Shown here in pieces: positions 24,565 to 32,725 of a stretch of DNA of 64,000 bases. Under the pieces are notes generated by a model that saw nothing but the letters and a program-made list of their open reading frames with translations, did not search any database and was not told the DNA's origin. The DNA is from Bacteroides sp. OF04-15BH (GTDB taxonomy: Bacteria > Bacteroidota > Bacteroidia > Bacteroidales > Bacteroidaceae): assembly GCF_003477995.1 (NCBI RefSeq), contig NZ_QUEM01000007.1, positions 62,001 through 126,000 of the forward strand, written 5' to 3'. The translations under genes and the position numbers were made by a program. The first letter of the stretch is position 1; every line of letters starts with the position of its first letter.

Positions 24565-26808
24565 ATGAACCATCTTCCTGATTTGATAAAAGACTTGGCG
24601 CTGATTCTTGCCGTAGCAGGAATCGTGGCGCTGATTTTCAAACGTCTCAAGCAACCCTTGGTGCTGGGATACATTGTGGCCGGATTTCTGGCCGGTCCGC
24701 ATCTGGTGTGGGTGCCCACCATACGCGACATCAACGATGTGCAGGTGTGGGCCGACATCGGTGTGATCGTATTGCTTTTCTCTCTGGGACTGGAGTTCAG
24801 TTTCAAGAAGATTGTGCGGATGGGAGGCGCACCGATTATAGCCGTCAGTGTGATTATCTTTGCCATGATGCTGTTGGGCTCAGCAGTTGGTTCGCTGTTC
24901 GGATGGGCGCGTATGGACTGTATCTATCTGGGTGGTATGCTGGCCATGTCGTCTACGACTATCATTTACAAGGCCTTTCAGGATTTGAATCTGCTGTCGC
25001 AACGGTTCACCGGCATGGTGCTCAGTGTGCTGATTCTTGAAGATGTGCTGGCTATTGTGTTGATGGTGGTGCTGTCCACTTTGGCCTTGAAGAACAGTAT
25101 TGTGGGCGAGGATATGCTGGGCAGTATGTTTAAGCTGGTGTTTTTCCTGATCGTGTGGTTCGTCATCGGTTTGTATCTCATTCCCACCTTTCTGCGCAAG
25201 AATCGCAAGTGGATTAACGATGAGATTCTGCTGATCGTGTCGTTGGCGTTCTGTTTCGGTATGGCTGTGTTGGCTGTAAAGAGTGGTTACAGTGCCGCTT
25301 TCGGAGCTTTTGTTGTAGGTTCCATCCTGGCCGAGACGGTTGAAGCGGAGCATATCGGCAAGTTGGTTTCGCCTATCAAGGATTTGTTCGGTGCCATCTT
25401 CTTCGTGTCTGTCGGTATGCTGGTTGAACCGCAGGTACTGGCCGATTACGCCTGGCCGATTGCCGCCATTGTCTGTACCATTATTCTGGGTCAGGCCATT
25501 TTCGGAACTATCGGTTATCTGGTTTCCGGACAGACGTTTCGCGATGCCTTACGCTGCGGTTTGAGTATGACGCAGATCGGAGAATTTGCCTTTATCATCG
25601 CCTCCTTGGGTTTGTCTTTGGGAGTGATCAGCAAGTTCCTGTATCCGGTTGTGGTTGCCGTTTCAGTCATCACCACCTTTACCACACCTTATATGATCCG
25701 TCTGGCCGATCCGCTTTATCGGGTACTTATCAAATTCATTCCGCTTTCCTGGCAGGAGTTTTTCACACAGAATGTGTCTTCCAGTGTGTCGCGGGTGAAC
25801 CATGACAGCAACTGGCGACGTCTGTTGCTGGCTATTCTCAAGATGGTGTTGGTCTATGCCGTGCTGAGTACGGCGGTAATTGCCTTTTCGTTCGGTATCC
25901 TGCTGCCGCTGTTCCGGGCTCATCTGGGGCATTGGTGGGGAAATGCGCTGTGTGGAGTACTTACCTTGCTGTGCGTGTCTCCGTTCCTGCGGGCCATTAT
26001 GGCCAAGAAAAACCACTCGGTAGAGTTCACAACCCTGTGGAACGAGAGTAAATACAACCGGGTGCCGTTGGCGTTTCTGATTCTGCTGCGTGTGTTGCTG
26101 GCCGTATCGTTTGTGTTCTACATAGCCCGCTATCTGATTCCTTTTGCCGATATCTGGCTTTTGGGAGCCGCCTTTGTCGTGGTAGTTGTCATGATTTTCT
26201 CGCGCCGTCTCAAACTGCAATCCATCAAGATGGAGCAGTCCTTCAAGCACAATCTGCGCAGTCGCGAGGAGTTTCAGCGCCGTCATTCCGACAATCTGCC
26301 TCGTTATGCCCGGCATCTGCTGTCGCAGAATCTGCATTTGTCTGTGTGTCAGCTGCCCGAGCATTCGTTGTGGGGCGGAAAGAAACTTTCGGAATTGAAT
26401 CTGGCGCATAAGTATGGCATTCATGTGGCTTCGATTATTCGTGGAGAGCGCCATATCAATGTGCCCAACGGAGATGATGTTCTGTTTCCGGGCGACCGGT
26501 TACAGGTGATCGGTTCCGATGCCCAACTGATGCGTTTCAATAAGATTCTGGCCGAACAGGTGTATGTATTGCCGGAGTATGACAGTGCTTGCGATATGGT
26601 GATGCGCAAACTTTATATCGACGCCGGTTCGCCGTTCTTGGGTAAGAGTATAAAAAACAGTGATATCAGAGACCGATATCACTGTATGGTAGTGGGATGG
26701 GAAAGTGCTGAGGGAGTGTTGGAGCGCCCGGATCCCGACCGTACCTTCGAAGAAGGCGATCTGCTGTGGATTGTCGGGGAGCAGGAATCGCTCAAACAAC
26801 TGCTCTAA
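24565..26808 (+). CDS. CPA2-type cation:proton antiporter with two TrkA-C domains
   Basis: The 747-residue inner-membrane protein belongs to the Kef/monovalent cation:proton antiporter-2 family. The N-terminal Na+/H+ exchanger domain (about residues 5-375) has about 12 helices, including GYIVAGFLAGP and VSVGMLVEP. An extra block of about four membrane helices follows at about 415-550, which is unusual. The cytoplasmic tail has two TrkA-C (RCK-C) modules at about 590-670 and 685-747, but I see no Rossmann NAD-binding RCK-N domain between exchanger and tail. K+ or Na+ export against protons is likely; the ion is unknown. The start sits directly behind the pepT terminator. Confidence 0.85.
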   Translation: MNHLPDLIKDLALILAVAGIVALIFKRLKQPLVLGYIVAGFLAGPHLVWVPTIRDINDVQVWADIGVIVLLFSLGLEFSFKKIVRMGGAPIIAVSVIIFAMMLLGSAVGSLFGWARMDCIYLGGMLAMSSTTIIYKAFQDLNLLSQRFTGMVLSVLILEDVLAIVLMVVLSTLALKNSIVGEDMLGSMFKLVFFLIVWFVIGLYLIPTFLRKNRKWINDEILLIVSLAFCFGMAVLAVKSGYSAAFGAFVVGSILAETVEAEHIGKLVSPIKDLFGAIFFVSVGMLVEPQVLADYAWPIAAIVCTIILGQAIFGTIGYLVSGQTFRDALRCGLSMTQIGEFAFIIASLGLSLGVISKFLYPVVVAVSVITTFTTPYMIRLADPLYRVLIKFIPLSWQEFFTQNVSSSVSRVNHDSNWRRLLLAILKMVLVYAVLSTAVIAFSFGILLPLFRAHLGHWWGNALCGVLTLLCVSPFLRAIMAKKNHSVEFTTLWNESKYNRVPLAFLILLRVLLAVSFVFYIARYLIPFADIWLLGAAFVVVVVMIFSRRLKLQSIKMEQSFKHNLRSREEFQRRHSDNLPRYARHLLSQNLHLSVCQLPEHSLWGGKKLSELNLAHKYGIHVASIIRGERHINVPNGDDVLFPGDRLQVIGSDAQLMRFNKILAEQVYVLPEYDSACDMVMRKLYIDAGSPFLGKSIKNSDIRDRYHCMVVGWESAEGVLERPDPDRTFEEGDLLWIVGEQESLKQLL

Positions 26809-26831
26809 TAGGGATTTTCCGGAAATGAAGG

Positions 26832-27269
26832 TCAGGCGTTGTCTTCATCGTCCTGATCTTCATCATCATCCCAAAGATCTTCAAAATCACCAAAGAATTC
26901 GGGAGTGGTAAATTCCTCCAGGCTTCGGCGGTCTTTCTTGGTGGGGCGTCCGGTACCTCGGGCACGGTCCACAAAACCGCTGATTTTGCTCATTTCCAGA
27001 ATTTCATACTGTTCCGGAGGAGTTACGTTTTCCAAAACATCGGGCACCAGTTTGGCACCTACTCTTTTTTCAATGGCCTGCTTGACCCGGAAAGAGAACG
27101 TGACGGGGCTTTTGCGCACCTCGATCACATCGCCTTCCTTGATCATGCGCGAAGGTTTTATCTGGCTTCCCTTGATGGACACCTGGCCCTTCTTGCAGGC
27201 AGCGGCAGCCATGGAGCGGGTTTTGAATATTCGTGCGGCCCACAGCCATTTGTCTATTCTCGCTTCCAT
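26832..27269 (-). CDS. S4-domain RNA-binding protein, Hsp15-like
   Basis: The 145-residue protein opens with an S4 RNA-binding domain (RIDKWLWAARIFKTRSMAAAACKKGQV, split here by description: core at about residues 3-62). The core is typical of Hsp15, which binds stalled 50S subunits carrying a nascent peptidyl-tRNA. The C-terminal third is basic then strongly acidic (DLWDDDEDQDDEDNA). It starts 8 bases after pth, and rplY is first in the same operon. The grouping supports a ribosome-rescue role. The gene converges on the antiporter gene with only 23 bases between stops. Confidence 0.8.
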   Translation of the reverse strand: MEARIDKWLWAARIFKTRSMAAAACKKGQVSIKGSQIKPSRMIKEGDVIEVRKSPVTFSFRVKQAIEKRVGAKLVPDVLENVTPPEQYEILEMSKISGFVDRARGTGRPTKKDRRSLEEFTTPEFFGDFEDLWDDDEDQDDEDNA

Positions 27270-27277
27270 GCCGACAA

Positions 27278-27841
27278 CTATTTTTTGTTGAATTGGTTCA
27301 TGGTGATATTGATTCCGGCCAGACAGAAACTCTTGATCATTTCTCCGGCCAGTTCAATACGTTCTTTCAGTTTTTCCTGCTCTTCGGGGCTGAATTTTCC
27401 CAGCACGAAGTCCACCTGGCCTCCTTTGGGGAAATCATTGCCAATGCCGAAGCGCAAGCGCGGATAAGCCTGGGTGCCCAAGGTGGCGGCGATGTGCTTC
27501 AGACCGTTATGGCCGGCATCGCTTCCCGACGGTTTCATGCGCAGGGCTCCCAATGGCAGAGCCAGATCATCAACGATAATCAGTGTTCTTTCCACCGGAA
27601 TGTTTTCCTTGTTCATCCAGTATCGTACGGCGTTTCCGCTCAGGTTCATATAGGTAGAGGGCTTGAGCAGGATGAGTTGCTGTCCCTTGACCGACATGGA
27701 GCCTACGAATCCGTAGCGCTTATCCTCAAAAATGACATTGGACGCCTTAGCTAAGGCGTCCAATACACTGAATCCTATGTTGTGGCGCGTTCCATCGTAC
27801 TCACTTCCGATGTTACCGAGCCCTACAATCAAGTATTTCAT
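27278..27841 (-). CDS. pth: Peptidyl-tRNA hydrolase
   Basis: Pth frees tRNA from peptidyl-tRNAs that drop off the ribosome. The 187-residue protein has the family signature at its start, [20 protein letters not shown], with the catalytic histidine at about residue 21. It also has the conserved [10 protein letters not shown] and [13 protein letters not shown] motifs. Length is normal. It lies 18 bases after rplY and 8 bases before the Hsp15-like gene. Confidence 0.95.
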   Translation of the reverse strand: MKYLIVGLGNIGSEYDGTRHNIGFSVLDALAKASNVIFEDKRYGFVGSMSVKGQQLILLKPSTYMNLSGNAVRYWMNKENIPVERTLIIVDDLALPLGALRMKPSGSDAGHNGLKHIAATLGTQAYPRLRFGIGNDFPKGGQVDFVLGKFSPEEQEKLKERIELAGEMIKSFCLAGINITMNQFNKK

Positions 27842-27859
27842 TCAGAGAATGTTTCAGGA

Positions 27860-28456
27860 TTACTTCTTCTGAGCGGCAGCAGCAGCCATAGCGCTACGAG
27901 TCATCTTAACCTGGCATACTACAACCTCTGAGCTGTTCATCAACTCCATACCCTCGAAGTTCAACTCACCAACCTTGATAGTCTTACCCAGACCCAGGTG
28001 AGATACGTTGATAACCAGACGCTCTGGAATGTTAGTGTAAACAGCCTTAACTTTCAGCTTACGTACGTTAGCAACCAGCTTACCACCGGCCTTAACACCT
28101 TCTGCCAGACCTTCCAGCTTGATAGGTACTTCCATAACGATAGGCTTCTGATCTGTGATTTCGTAGAAGTCAACGTGCATTACGTTGTCCTTTACAGGGT
28201 GGAACTGGATTTCCTTCAGGATAGCCTTGCACTCCTTACCGTCGATGTTCAGGTTTACAGAGTAGATATCCGGGCTGTAGATCAAGTTACGCAACTCGTC
28301 GTTAGTAGCTGTGAAAGACAGTGCCAATGGCTTTCCGTCCTCAGTCTTAGCCTCACCATACAAGTTACATGGAACTGCGTTTGCCTTACGAATCTCGCGA
28401 GCTGCCTTCTTACCCAGGTCAGTTCTTACGGTACCTTTTACGTTAATTTCTTTCAT
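27860..28456 (-). CDS. rplY: 50S ribosomal protein L25, general stress (Ctc) form
   Basis: L25/Ctc binds 5S rRNA in the large subunit. The 198-residue protein is the long TL5/Ctc form. An N-terminal 5S-binding domain (about residues 1-90; KKAAREIRKANAVPCNLYG) is followed by a C-terminal beta domain (about 95-180) and a short alanine-rich tail ending AAAAQKK. It has its own promoter with an 85-base leader and is first gene of an operon with pth and the Hsp15-like gene. The rplY-pth pair is a common bacterial gene order. Confidence 0.94.
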   Translation of the reverse strand: MKEINVKGTVRTDLGKKAAREIRKANAVPCNLYGEAKTEDGKPLALSFTATNDELRNLIYSPDIYSVNLNIDGKECKAILKEIQFHPVKDNVMHVDFYEITDQKPIVMEVPIKLEGLAEGVKAGGKLVANVRKLKVKAVYTNIPERLVINVSHLGLGKTIKVGELNFEGMELMNSSEVVVCQVKMTRSAMAAAAAQKK

Positions 28457-28549
28457 AATAAAATGTGTTACTCTAAATTAAGTGATTAATTTGCTTAATT
28501 CGCCATCACACGATGCGGTGCATCTGAATGTATGTGCTAAAAAGCGCGG

Positions 28550-28580
28550 CAAAATTACAGATAAATATTCGGTTTGCCAA
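28550..28580 (-). promoter_or_regulatory. Promoter of the rplY-pth-Hsp15 operon
   Basis: On the minus strand, TTGG (28577-28580) and TAATTTTG (28550-28557) are 19 bases apart. The -7 is perfect and the -33 has one mismatch. The resulting leader is about 87 bases long. Confidence 0.55.
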
Positions 28581-28687
28581 GCTTTTTAGTTGTTTTTTGA
28601 CACTTTTTGTGTTTGCTTGCTGCTCCTAACCGGTCTTTTATGCGCGAATGCTGAGACCGTTTCGGAAAATCCGGAGAGAATACTGTC

Positions 28688-29026
28688 TTAGAATTTGATA
28701 TCAAAGTTCAGGTCGTTTTCCGTCGGATCCTGCTCTCTTACCGCCACTCCCTGCTCCTTTTGAATGAAATTCACGGCGTCATTGAGTGCGTGGATGAAAT
28801 TGTCAAAATCTTCGCGGTACAGGAATATCTTGTGCTTTTCAAAATTTACCTGCATATCTTCGTTGCTTCCCGATACAATTTTTTTGCTTTCGGTGATGGC
28901 GAGGAACATCTCATCCTTCCGGTTTTTCTTCACATCAATATAGTAGATGCGTTTCCCGGCTTTGATGGTCTGGGAATATACGATTTCCTTTTCTGCTTCT
29001 GTCATGTTTTTTTTATTCTCCTCCAT
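28688..29026 (-). CDS. PUR-family (DUF3276) nucleic-acid-binding protein
   Basis: The 112-residue protein matches the small bacterial PUR-alpha-like family found across Bacteroidetes: a single PUR repeat with KAGKRIYYIDVKKNRKDEMF and FLYREDFDNFIHAL. PUR repeats fold as a whirly-like beta-alpha unit and bind single-stranded DNA or RNA as dimers. It is monocistronic and divergent from nusB. Its target in bacteria is not known; regulation of RNA or DNA structure is an inference from the eukaryotic relatives. Confidence 0.82.
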   Translation of the reverse strand: MEENKKNMTEAEKEIVYSQTIKAGKRIYYIDVKKNRKDEMFLAITESKKIVSGSNEDMQVNFEKHKIFLYREDFDNFIHALNDAVNFIQKEQGVAVREQDPTENDLNFDIKF

Positions 29027-29057
29027 AATCCAATCCCTTAATTGTTTGATTTGAGTT

Positions 29058-29089
29058 CAAAATTGCTGATATTTTTTAAAACTTCCAAA
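29058..29089 (-). promoter_or_regulatory. Promoter of the PUR-family gene
   Basis: On the minus strand, TTTG (29086-29089) and CAATTTTG (29058-29065) are 20 bases apart. The -7 has one mismatch. It is back-to-back with the nusB promoter. Confidence 0.5.
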
Positions 29090-29128
29090 AAAAAAGAGAG
29101 AAACATACGTTTTTTTATGCAATTTCTC

Positions 29129-29136
29129 TACTTTTG
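29129..29136 (+). promoter_or_regulatory. -7 element of the nusB operon
   Basis: TACTTTTG matches TAnnTTTG. It is 28 bases before the nusB ATG at 29164. A -33 TTTG is not seen at the normal spacing. Confidence 0.45.
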
Positions 29137-29163
29137 TATTCCGATACTGAAACATATAATTGT

Positions 29164-30090
29164 ATGATTAATAGAGAAATCATTCGTTTGAAGGTAGTTC
29201 AGATAGTTTATGCTTATTATCAGAACGGCGGAAAGAATGTGGATGTAGCTGAAAAAGAGCTGTTTTTCAGCCTCTCCAAGGCTTACGACCTGTATAACTA
29301 TCTTTTACTGCTGATGGTAGAAATCAATCGCATCGCGATGCGAAGTGTAGAAACGGCACAGAATCGTTACAACCGTACTCATGAAGGTGAGGCGCCAAGC
29401 ACGAAGTTTATCGACAACCGTTTCGCATTACAGCTTGAAGCCAATGAGCAACTCAAGGAGTTCCAGGAGAACCAGAAGAAAAGCTGGGCCGATGAAGAGA
29501 CCTTTGTTCGCTCTTTATATAAGAAAATCACCGAGACTGATTATTATAAGGAGTATATGGCTGCTGAGACATCGTCTTATGCAGAAGACCGTGAGCTCTG
29601 GAGAAAAATATACAAGAACATCATTTGCAATAACGAAGAGCTGGATAGCCTGCTCGAGGATATGAGCCTCTATTGGAATGATGATAAGTTTATTGTAGAC
29701 ACCTTTGTCCTGAAAACCATCAAGCGTTTTGAGGAAAGCAACGGTGCCGCTCAGGAATTGTTGCCGGAATTTAAAGACGATGAGGACAAGGAGTTTGCTC
29801 ATAAACTGTTCCGCAGCACTTTGCTCAATGCCGAGTACTATCGCGGACTGATTTCCGAGAACACCAAGAACTGGGAGTTTAAACGTATTGCCCAGATGGA
29901 TTTGGTGATTATGCAGATTGCTTTGGCCGAAATCCTCAGCTTCCCGCAGATTCCTTTAAGCGTGTCCATCAACGAGTATGTAAATGTGGCTAAGGTTTAC
30001 AGCACCCCGAAAAGTGGTGGCTATATCAATGGTCTGCTGGATGCGATTGCCAAGAAACTGATTGCACAAAAGAAACTCATTAACAAATAA
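29164..30090 (+). CDS. nusB: Transcription antitermination factor NusB (long form)
   Basis: NusB with S10 binds boxA RNA and prevents early termination on rRNA operons. The 308-residue protein is about twice the length of the E. coli form. The helical NusB domain occupies the second half (LLNAEYYRGLISENTKNWEF..., about 215-305), with the conserved IAQMDLVIMQIALAEI and SVSINEYVNVAKVYSTPKSG. The N-terminal half (MINREIIRLKVVQIVYAYYQ...) resembles the first helix of NusB, followed by a long insertion. This long form is usual in Bacteroidetes. I start at ATG 29164. It is first in an operon with yajC (18 bases on), ybbR-like and coaE. Confidence 0.88.
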   Translation: MINREIIRLKVVQIVYAYYQNGGKNVDVAEKELFFSLSKAYDLYNYLLLLMVEINRIAMRSVETAQNRYNRTHEGEAPSTKFIDNRFALQLEANEQLKEFQENQKKSWADEETFVRSLYKKITETDYYKEYMAAETSSYAEDRELWRKIYKNIICNNEELDSLLEDMSLYWNDDKFIVDTFVLKTIKRFEESNGAAQELLPEFKDDEDKEFAHKLFRSTLLNAEYYRGLISENTKNWEFKRIAQMDLVIMQIALAEILSFPQIPLSVSINEYVNVAKVYSTPKSGGYINGLLDAIAKKLIAQKKLINK

Positions 30091-30108
30091 AACTAAAAAC
30101 CTGTATCC

Positions 30109-30426
30109 ATGAATTTAATGACAGTAGTGCTGAACGCACAGGGTGGCGGTTATGAAATGCTGATCATGATGGTGGTTATTTTTGCCATTATGTATTTCTT
30201 TATGATTCGTCCGCAACAGAAAAAACAGAAAGAAATCCAGAACTTCAGAAACAGTCTGGCCGTAGGTCAGGATATTGTTACTGCCGGAGGTATCTACGGT
30301 AAGATCAAAGAGGTGAATGATGCCGACAATACCGTAATGATTGAAGTGGCTTCCGGAGTGAAGATAAAGGTGAGCAAGAATTCTGTATATGCCAATATCG
30401 AATCCACTGTACCGGGTGGTAAATAA
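30109..30426 (+). CDS. yajC: Preprotein translocase accessory subunit YajC
   Basis: YajC binds SecDF in the inner membrane and helps protein export. The 105-residue protein has one membrane helix near residues 14-32 that ends in the family IRPQQKKQKE motif. A small cytoplasmic domain with VGQDIVTAGGIYGKI follows. Length is normal. It is second in the nusB operon; the next start codon comes two bases after its stop. Confidence 0.93.
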   Translation: MNLMTVVLNAQGGGYEMLIMMVVIFAIMYFFMIRPQQKKQKEIQNFRNSLAVGQDIVTAGGIYGKIKEVNDADNTVMIEVASGVKIKVSKNSVYANIESTVPGGK

Positions 30427-30428
30427 TA

Positions 30429-31430
30429 ATGAAGGGAAATACAACTCGAAAAAGAATTATCATAAAGATCAAGGACTTCCTGTTAGGCAGAAAAAATAGG
30501 GAGTTCTTGATTTTTTTGTTTTTTTTCGCCTTGTCTGCCGTATTCTGGCTGTTGCAGACGCTGAATGAAACCTTCGAAACGGAGGTGGTGGTTCCGCTGA
30601 AACTGAATAATGTGCCCAGCAACCTGATCATTACTTCCGATTTGCCCGATGAACTGCATGTGACGGTTCAGGATAAGGGAAGCATTCTGATGAAGTACCT
30701 TTATGGCCAGCCTTTGACTCCGGTGACTGTGGATTATAAGAACTATGATTTCGGAGGAATGGCCGGAAGAGTACAGGTGCAGGAGGCGGAGGTGAGACGT
30801 GCCATTGCCGCTCAGCTGTTTTCTTCAACCAGAATTCAAAGTATCAAGCCCGATACGCTGGAGTTCTTCTACAATCGTGGTCTGAAGAAGAAAGTGCCGG
30901 TGCTGATTAGTGGCGTTATTGAGCCGGCCCAGCAATATTATCTGCGTCATGTCGTAGCCAAGCCGGACTCTGTAGTTGTTTTTGCACCTTCGTCTATTCT
31001 GGATACCTTGCAGGCTGCTTACACTCAGAACTTTTATCAGGCCGGACTCGTGGAGAGCAAGAATTTGCAGATTCCTGTCCGTCCGATAAGGGGAGCCAAG
31101 TTTATTCCTGATGTGCTCGATGTGCAGATTGATGTGGATATCTATACCGAAAAGACGGTAGAGGTACCCATTGTAGGAGTGAATTTCCCGGCCGACAAGG
31201 ATTTGCGGACCTTCCCTTCAAAGGTGAAGGTGACGTTCAAGGTCGGTTCCAAGAGCTATAAATCAATTACGGCAGACGATTTCGTGTTGGTTATCTCTTA
31301 CGAGGAACTGATTAACAACGAGTCTTCGAAGATACCATTGCATTTGAAGAGTATTCCGGAAGGTGTCTCTTCTGTGCGAATTCATCCTTCGGAAGTCGAC
31401 TATTTGTTGGAACAGACAAGCGGAGAATAG
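30429..31430 (+). CDS. YbbR/CdaR-like domain protein
   Basis: The 333-residue protein has an N-terminal membrane helix (about residues 26-42, FLIFLFFFALSAVFWLL). Repeats of about 80-90 residues in the YbbR style follow, each of beta-rich sequence with 'P-V' starts (TEVVVPLKLNNVP, KKVPVLISGVI, KTVEVPIVGVNFP), so it is mostly extracytoplasmic. In Firmicutes CdaR controls the diadenylate cyclase CdaA; no cyclase gene adjoins here, so that role is not implied. It overlaps neither neighbour: 2 bases from yajC and 2 bases from coaE, clearly one operon. Confidence 0.8.
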   Translation: MKGNTTRKRIIIKIKDFLLGRKNREFLIFLFFFALSAVFWLLQTLNETFETEVVVPLKLNNVPSNLIITSDLPDELHVTVQDKGSILMKYLYGQPLTPVTVDYKNYDFGGMAGRVQVQEAEVRRAIAAQLFSSTRIQSIKPDTLEFFYNRGLKKKVPVLISGVIEPAQQYYLRHVVAKPDSVVVFAPSSILDTLQAAYTQNFYQAGLVESKNLQIPVRPIRGAKFIPDVLDVQIDVDIYTEKTVEVPIVGVNFPADKDLRTFPSKVKVTFKVGSKSYKSITADDFVLVISYEELINNESSKIPLHLKSIPEGVSSVRIHPSEVDYLLEQTSGE

Positions 31431-31432
31431 AT

Positions 31433-32023
31433 ATGTTGAAAATAGGAATAACAGGAGGAATCGGCTGCGGAAAGAGTTTTGTTTGCCGAAAGCTTCAAGA
31501 GTTGGGAATGGTTATATTTGACTGTGACCGCGAAGCGAAGCGGATAATGGAAACCTTGCCTGATGTCGTTGAAGGGCTGAAATCCGTAGTCGGAGAGCAG
31601 GTCTATACTTCCGAAGGGCGGATTGACAAGCGAGTCATGTCGGATTTCCTTTTTGCCAATGCTGCGAATGCGGCTGCTGTGTCTGCAATTGTACATCCGG
31701 CTGTGGGGCGGGAATTCCTGAAATTTGCCTCTGAGCATACCGATGCTTTGGCTTGTGTGATGGAATCAGCCATTCTGATCGAATCGGGATTGGCGCCGCT
31801 GGTTGATAAGGTTATTTGTGTGCAGGCTCCGCTTCAGGTGAGACTGGAGCGCGTGCAGTTGCGCGACGGCCTGGATGAAGCAAGTATCAGAAGAAGAATA
31901 GACCGTCAGATGGCCGAAGAAGAGCGTCGGAAATATCCGTTTGACTGTATCATTGTAAACGACGGGCAGGAAGATCTGGCGAAACAGCTGTCGGAGATGC
32001 TTCGTGATTTTAAGCTTTTTTAG
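31433..32023 (+). CDS. coaE: Dephospho-CoA kinase
   Basis: CoaE carries out the last step of coenzyme A synthesis, phosphorylating the 3'-hydroxyl of dephospho-CoA. The 196-residue protein begins with the P-loop GITGGIGCGKS (about residues 6-16), then IFDCDREAKRIM, and later RDGLDEASIRRRIDRQM, the lid region of the family. Length is normal. It is last in the nusB-yajC-ybbR-coaE operon, two bases after its neighbour. The next gene has its own promoter. Confidence 0.94.
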   Translation: MLKIGITGGIGCGKSFVCRKLQELGMVIFDCDREAKRIMETLPDVVEGLKSVVGEQVYTSEGRIDKRVMSDFLFANAANAAAVSAIVHPAVGREFLKFASEHTDALACVMESAILIESGLAPLVDKVICVQAPLQVRLERVQLRDGLDEASIRRRIDRQMAEEERRKYPFDCIIVNDGQEDLAKQLSEMLRDFKLF

Positions 32024-32032
32024 TGACTATGT

Positions 32033-32064
32033 TTTGAGATTATTCATTCGATGTCTTAACTTTG
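32033..32064 (+). promoter_or_regulatory. Promoter of the DUF5606 gene
   Basis: TTTG (32033-32036) and TAACTTTG (32057-32064) are exactly 20 bases apart, both perfect. It begins 10 bases after the coaE stop. Confidence 0.7.
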
Positions 32065-32098
32065 TCACAAATTAATAATTAATCAGATAAAGAGTTAT

Positions 32099-32506
32099 AT
32101 GTTACAGACAGTTTTGGCAATAGCCGGCAAACCAGGTTTGTATAGACTGGTTTCTCGTGGAAATAAGAACTTGATTGTAGAATCTTTGGATGCAGCCAAG
32201 AAGCGTACTCCGATTTTTGGAGCAGACAAAGTGATTTCTTTAGCGGATATTGCAATGTATACCGATAACGGTGAAGTTCCTTTGGCAGAGGTGTTGCAGA
32301 AAGTGGCCGATAAGGAATCTGCAAAAGAGGCTTCTTTGAATCCGAAAAAGGCAAGCAATGAAGAATTGCAGAATTATTTTGCGGAAATCCTTCCTGATTA
32401 TGACCGTGAAAGAGTTTACATGACTGATATCAAGAAATTGCTCACATGGTATAATCTGCTGGTTAATGCAGGAATAACTGTGTTCGTAGAGAAGGAACAG
32501 GAATAA
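32099..32506 (+). CDS. DUF5606 family protein
   Basis: The 135-residue protein resembles the DUF5606 family of Bacteroidetes: ILAIAGKPGLYRLVSRGN-like VLAIAGKPGLYRLVSRGN at the start, SLDAAKKRTPIF and a C-terminal VYMTDIKKLLTWYNLL. The N-terminal part looks like a small beta-barrel fold and the C-terminal part is helical. It has no signal peptide, so it is cytoplasmic. Its function is unknown. It is monocistronic with its own promoter and terminator, which suggests steady expression. Confidence 0.78.
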   Translation: MLQTVLAIAGKPGLYRLVSRGNKNLIVESLDAAKKRTPIFGADKVISLADIAMYTDNGEVPLAEVLQKVADKESAKEASLNPKKASNEELQNYFAEILPDYDRERVYMTDIKKLLTWYNLLVNAGITVFVEKEQE

Positions 32507-32533
32507 AGAACACAATATCAAAATGTCACATAG

Positions 32534-32571
32534 AAAGGGAATATGGTGCGAATCATATTCCCTTTGTTTTT
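32534..32571 (+). terminator. Terminator of the DUF5606 gene
   Basis: A perfect 12-bp stem (32534-32545 and 32554-32565) has an 8-base loop and is followed by GTTTTT. Confidence 0.85.
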
Positions 32572-32688
32572 ACATTTTTCTAGATTATGACGGATTATGC
32601 TCCATTTTTCTGACTGTGATATGGCCTAAAAGGCTTGTTGCTGTTGAATTTGTGGTCTAAAAAAGATGGTTCTTATGATTTTTTTTAC

Positions 32689-32696
32689 GATATTTG
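32689..32696 (+). promoter_or_regulatory. Possible -7 element of the lpxD operon
   Basis: GATATTTG has one mismatch to TAnnTTTG and lies 29 bases before the lpxD start. No -33 is seen. It is the best candidate in the 150-base gap. Confidence 0.3.
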
Positions 32697-32725
32697 CAGA
32701 ATATCATGGACAATATAGATGAAAT

